Assembly (NCBI RefSeq): GCF_017873175.1
Contig: NZ_JAGGJW010000024.1
Span: 1 to 63,483 of the forward strand
Origin: Neorhizobium petrolearium
GTDB taxonomy: Bacteria > Pseudomonadota > Alphaproteobacteria > Rhizobiales > Rhizobiaceae
Reading direction: 5' to 3'
Length of the DNA stretch: 63,483 nucleotides
Below the pieces are notes generated by a model. It ran no database searches. It worked only from the letters and a program-made list of their open reading frames with translations, and was not told the origin of the DNA. This document shows positions 57,378-63,483 of the stretch, piece by piece (position 1 is the stretch's first letter; every line of letters begins with the position of its first letter). A program made the position numbers and the translations under genes.

Positions 57378-59801
57378 ATGAAATTCACGCTTTCCTGGCT
57401 GAAGGATCATCTGGAAACGGATGCCACGCTTGACGAAATTTGCGAACGTCTGACGGCGATCGGCCTCGAGGTCGAGGATGTCGACGACAAGGCGGCCTAC
57501 AAGCCTTTTGTCATCGCAAGGGTCATTTCCGCCGAAAAACATCCGCAGGCGGATCGCCTCAAGGTGCTGATGGTCGATGCCGGTGACGGTAAGCCGGTGC
57601 AGGTCGTCTGCGGCGCGCCGAACGCCCGCACCGGCCTGATTGGCGCGTTCGCAAAACCGGGAACTTACGTTCCGGGGATCGACGTGACCCTCGCCGTCGG
57701 CAATATCCGCGGCGTCGAGAGCCACGGCATGATGTGTTCCGAGAAGGAACTCGACATGTCGGACAATCACGACGGCATCATCGACCTGCCGGCGGACGCG
57801 CCGGTGGGCACACCTTTCGCGTCTTATGCGGGGCTCGACGATCCGGTCATCGAGATCAACCTGACGCCGAACCGCCCCGACTGCACGTCGATCCACGGCA
57901 TCGCGCGCGATCTCGCCGCAGCCGGCCTCGGCACGCTGAAGCCGCATGCCAAACCTGCCTTCAGGACGGAGGGCGAGACTTCGGTCGGCCTCAAGATCAT
58001 CCTCGATGACGACAGGCTCTGCCCCGGCTTCGGCCTGCGCCTCGTGCGCGGCGTGAAGAACGGCCCGAGCCCGGCCTGGATGCAGCAGAGGCTGAAGGCG
58101 ATCGGCCTTCGTCCGATCAACGCGCTGGTCGACATCACCAATTACATGACGTTCGACCAGGGCCGGCCGATGCACGTTTTCGATGCGGCCAAGGTGACGG
58201 GCGGCCTGACGGTCCGCCGCGCACTGGAAGGCGAGACCGTTTTGGCGCTCGACCAGCGTGAGTATCGGCTTACGCCGAACAATGTCGTGATAGCCGACGA
58301 AACCGGCGTGGAATCGATCGGCGGCATCATGGGCGGCGAGCATTCCGGCTGCGACGAGAACACGGTCGATGTGCTGATCGAGTCGGCACTATGGGACCCG
58401 ATCAACATCGCCAAATCCGGCCGCGCGCTCGGCATCATCACCGATGCGCGCTACCGTTTCGAGCGCGGCGTCGATCCGGAATACATGGTGCCCGGCCTCG
58501 ACCGGACGACCGAGCTGGTGCTTGAGCTTTGCGGCGGCACAGCAGCAGAAGCGAAAGTCGTTGGTTACAAAGGTCATCAGCCGAAGATCGTCGATTTCCC
58601 GTTCTCGGAAGTGAAGCGCCTGACGGGGTTGGAAGTCTCGACCGAGGAAAGCCGCCAGATCCTCACCCGACTCGGCTTCGCTGTCGAAGGTTCCGGCGAG
58701 CGCGTCTCGGTAACGGTGCCGTCCTGGCGGCCGGATGTCGACGGCAAGGCCGATCTCGTGGAAGAGGTCATGCGCATCCATGGCGTCGACCAGATCAAGC
58801 CGGAGGCGATCGACAGGCTCGCCAGCGTCAACGGCAGGATTCTGACCACGCTACAGGTGCGCACCCGCACCGCGAAACGGGCGCTTGCATCCCGCGGCAT
58901 GCTGGAAGCGGTAACCTGGTCCTTCATTTCCGAAGACCAGGCGAAGCTTTTCGGCGGTGGGCAGCGTGACTTGAAACTCGCAAACCCGATCGCGTCCGAC
59001 ATGTCCGACATGCGGCCCTCGCTGCTGCCCGGCCTGCTGACGGCCGCACAGCGCAATGCCGACAAGGGTTTTGGCGATGTCGCGATCTTTGAGGTCTCCG
59101 GCACCTATGAGACCGATATGCCGGAAGGCCAGCGTCGCGTGGCGGGCGGCGTTCGTCGTGGCACGGCCTCGATCAACGGGACTGGCCGCCTCTGGTCCAA
59201 CAATGCCAAGGGCGGCGGCAAGCCGGTCGACGTCTTCGACGCCAAGTCGGACGCGCTGGCTGTCGTCGAGGCCTGTGGCCTGCCGATGAGCAATGTTCAG
59301 ATCGAGGCCGGCGCGCCGGGTTGGTATCATCCGGGCCGTTCCGGCACGATCAAGATGGGACCGAAGGTCGTGCTCGGCTATTTCGGTGAATTCCATCCGA
59401 AGACGCTTGGTGCGCTCGATGTGTCCGGCGCGCTTTGCGGCTTCGAGGTCTTCCTCGACGCGATGCCGGAGCCAAAGAAAAAGGCGACCCGCACCAAGCC
59501 GCCGCTGGAGCTTTCGCCCTTCCAGGCGGTGAAGCGCGATTTCGCGTTCGTGGTGGGAAGCGAAGTGGAAGCGGGTGCAATCGTCAAGGCGGCATCGAGC
59601 GCCGACCGCAAGCTGATCACCGGCGTCAACGTCTTCGACGTCTTCGAGGGTGCCTCGCTCGGCGAAGGCAGGAAATCGGTGGCGATCGAGGTTCTGATCC
59701 AGCCGGTCGAGCGGACGCTCACCGACGAGGATTTCGAGGCGCTGACCGCCAAGATCGTCGCCAATGTCGAGAAGACCACGGGCGGGGTTCTCCGTGCCTA
59801 A
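57378..59801 (+). CDS. pheT: Phenylalanyl-tRNA synthetase beta subunit
   Basis: An 807-residue beta subunit. N-terminal tRNA-binding EMAP-like domain (about 40-150, HPQADRLKVLMVDAG), the B3/4 editing domain (about 210-390, RPINALVDITNYM, GGIMGGEHSGC), B5, the catalytic-like core (about 475-690) and a C-terminal ferredoxin-fold anticodon-binding domain (FQAVKRDFAFVV). SD GGAGG before ATG 57378. Confidence 0.97.
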   Translation: MKFTLSWLKDHLETDATLDEICERLTAIGLEVEDVDDKAAYKPFVIARVISAEKHPQADRLKVLMVDAGDGKPVQVVCGAPNARTGLIGAFAKPGTYVPGIDVTLAVGNIRGVESHGMMCSEKELDMSDNHDGIIDLPADAPVGTPFASYAGLDDPVIEINLTPNRPDCTSIHGIARDLAAAGLGTLKPHAKPAFRTEGETSVGLKIILDDDRLCPGFGLRLVRGVKNGPSPAWMQQRLKAIGLRPINALVDITNYMTFDQGRPMHVFDAAKVTGGLTVRRALEGETVLALDQREYRLTPNNVVIADETGVESIGGIMGGEHSGCDENTVDVLIESALWDPINIAKSGRALGIITDARYRFERGVDPEYMVPGLDRTTELVLELCGGTAAEAKVVGYKGHQPKIVDFPFSEVKRLTGLEVSTEESRQILTRLGFAVEGSGERVSVTVPSWRPDVDGKADLVEEVMRIHGVDQIKPEAIDRLASVNGRILTTLQVRTRTAKRALASRGMLEAVTWSFISEDQAKLFGGGQRDLKLANPIASDMSDMRPSLLPGLLTAAQRNADKGFGDVAIFEVSGTYETDMPEGQRRVAGGVRRGTASINGTGRLWSNNAKGGGKPVDVFDAKSDALAVVEACGLPMSNVQIEAGAPGWYHPGRSGTIKMGPKVVLGYFGEFHPKTLGALDVSGALCGFEVFLDAMPEPKKKATRTKPPLELSPFQAVKRDFAFVVGSEVEAGAIVKAASSADRKLITGVNVFDVFEGASLGEGRKSVAIEVLIQPVERTLTDEDFEALTAKIVANVEKTTGGVLRA

Positions 59802-59832
59802 ATCGGGTGGTGTGAATCACCTCTGAGAGATA

Positions 59833-59864
59833 GCCTGTCCCTCCACGGGGGCAGGCTTTTCGTT
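59833..59864 (+). terminator. Terminator after pheT
   Basis: GCCTGTCCC pairs with the region GGGGCAGGC (one G-U pair) and runs into TTTTCGTTT. It starts 31 nt after the pheT stop. The T-run touches the SD of the next gene. Confidence 0.8.
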
Positions 59865-59875
59865 TGGAGGGGATG

Positions 59876-60493
59876 ATGCGCACGCCGGGATCGATGAAGG
59901 GGCTGGAGGAACTCGGCCGCGTGCGGCTGTCGAAGAACTTCTTCTTCCGTGATTTCCTGTTTTCCGAGATCGCCAATTTCTACGGCATTCCGAACATTCC
60001 CGAGGATCCGGACGTGGCGATCGAGGCGGGCCGGCATCTCTGCGAGGAATTGCTGGAGCCGCTGCAGGCGACTTTCGGGCGACTGCATCTGCGCTCCGGC
60101 TATCGTTCGCCCAAGGTCAACGAGTTCGGCAACCGGAACAACCTGAATTGCTCGTCAAATGCCAACACCGCGGCCGACCACATCTGGGATCGGCGCGATG
60201 CGCAGGGTTTCATGGGGGCGACCGCCTGCGTCGTCGTGCCGTGGCTGATCGACAATTACGACCGGGAGGGGGACTGGCAAAGGATGGCATGGTGGATCCA
60301 CGATCATCTGCCTTATGCGTCGATCATGGTCTTCCCGAAGCTCTGGGCGATGAACATCCAGTGGCACGAAAAGCCGGCCCGTCGCATCCGGAGTTTCGCC
60401 GAGCCGCGCGGCGTGCTGACCAAGATCGGAATGGCTAACAATGAAGGCGACCATTCCGAGTTCTATCGGGGTTTTCCTGAGCTGAAAAGATAA
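59876..60493 (+). CDS. Peptidase M15-like protein of unknown role
   Basis: A 205-residue cytosolic protein. GRLHLRSGYRSPKVNEF, followed by ADHIWDRRD and IQWHEKPARRI, follows the order SxYRS...H...D...H seen in M15 DD-peptidase-like domains, but I cannot confirm all zinc ligands; it may be non-catalytic. There is no signal peptide. ATG 59876 has SD GGAGG at 5 nt; ATG 59873 and TTG 59864 are weaker. It stands alone after pheT. Confidence 0.6.
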   Translation: MRTPGSMKGLEELGRVRLSKNFFFRDFLFSEIANFYGIPNIPEDPDVAIEAGRHLCEELLEPLQATFGRLHLRSGYRSPKVNEFGNRNNLNCSSNANTAADHIWDRRDAQGFMGATACVVVPWLIDNYDREGDWQRMAWWIHDHLPYASIMVFPKLWAMNIQWHEKPARRIRSFAEPRGVLTKIGMANNEGDHSEFYRGFPELKR

Positions 60494-60571
60494 GTGGGCG
60501 ACAAGCCTCTGTTTCGGATCGTCCAGCGGAGATCGACCTAAGGCGCGGATGCTGCTGAGAGTGGCCCTGGA

Positions 60572-60621
60572 TTTGTCCTGCATGTCACACGCTGCACCTG
60601 ACCCATGACATGCAGGACAAA
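60572..60621. repeat. Perfect 16-bp inverted repeat beyond the aldo/keto reductase gene
   Basis: TTTGTCCTGCATGTCA (60572-60587) and its exact complement (60606-60621) flank an 18-nt loop, 9 bp from the stop of the minus-strand reductase gene. There is no U-run outside the stem in either direction. It may terminate transcription or be a mobile or regulatory palindrome. Confidence 0.8.
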
Positions 60622-60629
60622 AATTCAAT

Positions 60630-61625
60630 TCACCGGTTCGTCCAGGACGCTGCCCGTTGCCCGTAGCGGGCGCCGGAAAATTTTTCAGGCGAAAGCATGT
60701 CGCCGAGGGTCTTGAGCTCATCGGCCGAGAGCGTGATCTGGGTCGCGGCGACATTCTGCTCCAGATGCGGGATTTTTCTGGCGCCGGGGATCGGCACGAT
60801 GAAATCTCCCTGGTGGAGCACCCAGGCGAGTGCGAGCTGCGCGGCGGTGACGCCCTTTTCCGCTGCCATATCCTCCAGCAGTTTCACCAGGGAGGCGTTG
60901 GCCGCCATGTTTTCTGCGCTGAAACGCGGCAGCGTACGGCGGAAGTCGTCGGCTCCGAAGTCTTCCGGCTTCTGAACCTTGCCGGTCAAAAAACCACGGC
61001 CGAGCGGGCTGAACGGCACGAAGCCGATGTTGAGCTCCCGGCAGGTGTCGAGGATTTCCCCTTCCGGATCGCGGGTCCAGAGCGAATATTCGCTCTGCAG
61101 CGCCGTGATCGGATGCACCGCATGGGCCCGCCGGATGACCTCTGCACCCGCTTCGGACAGCCCGAGCGCCCGCACTTTGCCTTCCTTCACGAGCTCCGCC
61201 ATGGCGCCGACCGTGTCTTCGATCGGCACGTCGGGATCGACCCGGTGCTGGTAGAGAAGATCGATCACGTCAATGCCAAGTCGTTTCAGCGAGGCCTCGG
61301 CGACTTCGCGGACATGTTCCGGACGGCTGTCGAGCCCGGACATGGCACGGGAATCCGATGCATTCGCGTCGATCTTGAAGCCGAACTTGGTGGCGATCAC
61401 CACCTTGTCGCGGAACGGCTTTAGGCCCTTGCCGACCAGTTCTTCGTTCCTGAACGGTCCGTAGACCTCCGCCGTATCGAAGAAGTTGACGCCGAGTTCG
61501 ACGGCGCGATGCAGTGTCCTGATTGCCTCCTGCTCGTCCTGGCCGCCATAAGCATGGCTCATGCCCATGCAGCCAAGACCGATTGCGGAGACGGTTAATT
61601 CTCTTCCGAGCTTCCTCATTTTCAT
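60630..61625 (-). CDS. Aldo/keto reductase 1 (AKR13/YajO-like)
   Basis: A 331-residue NADP-dependent oxidoreductase with TIM-barrel fold. LGCMGMSHAYGG near the N-terminus, catalytic Tyr in FFDTAEVYGPFRNEE (with Asp), Lys in VVIATKFGF and His in LLYQHRVDPDVPIE make the Asp-Tyr-Lys-His set; IPGARKIPHLEQN binds NADP phosphate. SD AAGGAGG supports 61625. It is 60 bp downstream of a second AKR gene in the same direction. Confidence 0.93.
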   Translation of the reverse strand: MKMRKLGRELTVSAIGLGCMGMSHAYGGQDEQEAIRTLHRAVELGVNFFDTAEVYGPFRNEELVGKGLKPFRDKVVIATKFGFKIDANASDSRAMSGLDSRPEHVREVAEASLKRLGIDVIDLLYQHRVDPDVPIEDTVGAMAELVKEGKVRALGLSEAGAEVIRRAHAVHPITALQSEYSLWTRDPEGEILDTCRELNIGFVPFSPLGRGFLTGKVQKPEDFGADDFRRTLPRFSAENMAANASLVKLLEDMAAEKGVTAAQLALAWVLHQGDFIVPIPGARKIPHLEQNVAATQITLSADELKTLGDMLSPEKFSGARYGQRAASWTNR

Positions 61626-61685
61626 GGGACCCTCCTTCAGGATCGAACGGGATGTCGGGCGCGTTGCCATGCCCGCGGAAAAATA

Positions 61686-62636
61686 TCAGGCGCCGGCCTC
61701 GTTCAGCATTTTCATCTGATCGTCGGAAAGCGTCAGGTTGCCGGCCGCGATTATCGCTTCCAGCTGTTCGACGCTGGTGGCGCTGGCGATCGGCGCGGTG
61801 ACGCCCGGCCGCTGGATAAGCCAGGCAAGCGCGATCGAAGCGGGTTCCGTGTTGGTCTCGACGGCCACTTCATCGAGGGCGGCGAGGATGCGAAGACCTT
61901 TGTCGTTGAGATAGGTCAGCGCCCGCGCGCCGCGCGCCTTGCCTTCCGTGTCGGCCGTGTCGCGATACTTCCCCGTCAGAAAGCCCGAAGCGAGGCCGTA
62001 ATAGTTGATGACGCCGATCTCTTCCCTGATGCAGAGCTCGGCAAGCGGTCCTTCGAAACTGCCGCGGTCGTAGAGATTGTACTGGGGCTGCAGCACGTCG
62101 TAGCGCGGCAGGCCGGCTTTCTCCGCAGCGTCGAAGGAATCCTGCAGCATCCTGGCGTCGAGGTTGGAGCAGCCGATCGCACGGATCTTGCCGGCTTCCT
62201 TGAGTTTCGCGAAGGCGCCAAGCGTCTCTTCATAGGGCGTGGTCTCGTCCGGCCAATGGGCGAGGTAGAGGTCGATATAGTCGGTCTGAAGGCGGCGGAG
62301 AGAATTGTCGACCTCCTCAAGGATCCATTTGGCGGAAAGGTCTTTCTTGCCCTGCCCCATATCGGAGCCGACCTTGGTGACGATGATGGCCCTGTCGCGG
62401 GAAATCCCGCCACGCTTCAGCCAGTTGCCGATGATGGTCTCGGATTCACCGCCCACATGGCCCGGCACCCAGCGGTTATAGGAGTCTGCCGTGTCGATCG
62501 TGTTGAAGCCGGCAGCGAAAAACCGATCGAGCATGTCGAAGGAGGTTTTTTCGTCGGCGGTCCAGCCGAAGACGTTGCCGCCGAAAACGACGGGCGAAAT
62601 GGAAAGGCCGGTCCGGCCGAGTGCGCGCAACTCCAT
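61686..62636 (-). CDS. Aldo/keto reductase 2
   Basis: A 316-residue aldo/keto reductase. Catalytic positions: TIDTADSYNRW (Asp, Tyr), IIVTKVGSDMG (Lys) and DLYLAHWPDE (His). IASATSVEQLEAII is the NADP-phosphate region. ATG 62636 has SD GGAGG; a TTG at 62648 precedes it. Only moderately similar to AKR 1 by eye, so not a recent duplicate. Divergent from the Gfo/Idh/MocA gene, which may act on related sugars or carbonyls. Confidence 0.92.
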   Translation of the reverse strand: MELRALGRTGLSISPVVFGGNVFGWTADEKTSFDMLDRFFAAGFNTIDTADSYNRWVPGHVGGESETIIGNWLKRGGISRDRAIIVTKVGSDMGQGKKDLSAKWILEEVDNSLRRLQTDYIDLYLAHWPDETTPYEETLGAFAKLKEAGKIRAIGCSNLDARMLQDSFDAAEKAGLPRYDVLQPQYNLYDRGSFEGPLAELCIREEIGVINYYGLASGFLTGKYRDTADTEGKARGARALTYLNDKGLRILAALDEVAVETNTEPASIALAWLIQRPGVTAPIASATSVEQLEAIIAAGNLTLSDDQMKMLNEAGA

Positions 62637-62822
62637 GGTTTCCTCCAAATTTTTAAGTGAGTGGATAGCGTGAGAAAGGCCCTGAGATTAGCCGATGTTC
62701 CGCCGACGGCCAGTCCTTATTTTGCGCGGACATTCACTTTTTCAAGCAGGGCATCCAGCATCCGTTGCGCTGGTCCGGCCTGCTCAATAAAGTGCGGCGC
62801 CAGTGCTTTATTGGAGGTTGCC

Positions 62823-63404
62823 ATGCTGCGTTTCGGAATCCTGTCGACTGCCAAGATCGGCCGCGAACTGGTGGTGCCGGCCATTCAGGATGCGGAAAAT
62901 TGCGTGGTGACGGCCTTCGCGAGCCGCGATCTCGCCAAGGCCCGGGCGCTCTCCGACCGGTTTGGTGCGCCGCATGCCTTCGGCTCCTACGAGGAAATGC
63001 TGGCCTCGGACGTGATCGATGCGGTCTATATCCCGCTGCCGACCAGCCAGCACGTGGAGTGGTCGATAAAAGCTGCAGAAGCCGGCAAGCATGTGCTCTG
63101 TGAAAAGCCGATCGCGCTGAAGGCCAGCGAGATCGAGACCCTGATCGCCGCGCGGGACCGTAACAAGGTGCTGATTTCGGAAGCCTTCATGGTGACTTAC
63201 GCGCCGGTCTGGCTGAAGGTGCGCGAACTTCTGAGGGAAAAGGCGATCGGCGAACTGAAGCACGTGCAGGGCGCTTTCACCTATTTCAATCGTGATCCCT
63301 CGAACATGCGCAACATTCCGGAACTTGGCGGCGGGGCGCTGCCGGATATCGGCGTCTACCCGACGATCACCACCCGCTTCGTCACGGAAAAGGAGATGGC
63401 ATGA
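62823..63404 (+). CDS. Gfo/Idh/MocA-family oxidoreductase, prematurely terminated
   Basis: A 193-residue product against about 330 for the family. The N-terminal Rossmann domain is complete (RFGILSTAKIGRELVVPAI, VYIPLPTSQHVEW, LCEKPIALKASE with the catalytic-region EKP), and the second domain begins (FNRDPSNMRNIPELGGGALPDIGVYPTITTRFVT) but the frame stops at TGA 63402-63404. The next 79 bp to the window edge do not resemble the expected continuation in any frame I tried. Either the gene is broken by a mutation or insertion, or the edge is not normal sequence. Confidence 0.75.
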   Translation: MLRFGILSTAKIGRELVVPAIQDAENCVVTAFASRDLAKARALSDRFGAPHAFGSYEEMLASDVIDAVYIPLPTSQHVEWSIKAAEAGKHVLCEKPIALKASEIETLIAARDRNKVLISEAFMVTYAPVWLKVRELLREKAIGELKHVQGAFTYFNRDPSNMRNIPELGGGALPDIGVYPTITTRFVTEKEMA

Positions 63405-63483
63405 AAGAGGCCGCGGCCGTTGAGAGAACGGATCACTGACATGCAGGTGAAGATCGAGGGACAGTCACACTTCCGGCCTTTGG

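Noticed and set aside
55617..58343. A 908-codon open frame on the minus strand
   Set aside because: Antisense to rplT, pheS and pheT, all of which are certain; no motif and it crosses the rplT terminator.

Overview
The window is a GC-rich chromosomal stretch from an alphaproteobacterium of the order Rhizobiales, most likely family Rhizobiaceae (Agrobacterium/Rhizobium group). Supporting signs are the Ctp/Tad pilus operon laid out as in Agrobacterium, an MbfA-type ferritin/VIT1 iron exporter behind an Irr-type box, BTLCP and other rhizobial small proteins, and a typical rhizobial intergenic palindrome. Most of it is ordinary, tightly packed core chromosome. Accessory signal is concentrated at the left edge (transposase remnant next to tRNA-Ser) and at about 34.9-37.1 kb.

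Layout. 1-193: end of a probable IS481-type transposase and tRNA-Ser(GGA). 1.0-12.1 kb: nucleoside uptake and catabolism, made of a BMP-type substrate-binding protein, a nucleoside ABC transporter (ATPase plus two permeases), cytidine deaminase, purine nucleoside phosphorylase, deoC and deoA on the plus strand, converging on upp, add and deoB on the minus strand. Together they import nucleosides, deaminate them, split off the base by phosphorolysis, isomerise the pentose phosphate and cleave deoxyribose-5-phosphate, while upp recovers uracil. 12.2-25.2 kb: Tad/Flp pilus locus (two TadE-like proteins and a free-standing secretin N-domain protein on minus; pilin, cpaA-F, tadB, tadC on plus; a Cys-based phosphatase and tadD on minus). 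25.2-28.4 kb: M17 aminopeptidase, MarR regulator, NlpC/P60 peptidase, secreted protein. 28.5-34.9 kb: a five-gene leucine/isovalerate degradation operon (ivd, mccB, mccA, HMG-CoA lyase, methylglutaconyl-CoA hydratase), every junction coupled or nearly so.

34.9-37.1 kb is a 1-kb region without a convincing gene (hairpin, tandem 31-bp duplication, rhizobial palindrome), then a RidA gene behind three CATAC-N5-GTATG palindromes, then a ccdA antitoxin whose ccdB toxin partner is frameshifted. 37.1-48.9 kb: lepA, MFS transporters with XRE-cupin and TetR regulators, GNAT, HAD hydrolase, alpha/beta hydrolase, small conserved rhizobial proteins and a cspA/rpsU cold-shock module. 49.2-51.6 kb: two tandem paralogous Tat-exported TRAP solute-binding proteins with no membrane subunits nearby. 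51.8-54.5 kb: mbfA, BTLCP peptidase, alpha/beta hydrolase. 54.7-59.8 kb: infC (start codon ATT)-rpmI-rplT-pheS-pheT. 59.9-63.5 kb: an M15-like protein, two aldo/keto reductases, and a Gfo/Idh/MocA oxidoreductase that stops early near the window edge.

I did not find a convincing wholly new multi-gene system. The observations most worth following are the triple operator in front of ridA, the antitoxin left beside a broken ccdB, the duplicated orphan TRAP binding proteins with matching leader sequence, and the possible small RNA and repeat block at 34.9-35.7 kb. No database or folding program was available; family assignments come from motifs read in the translations.
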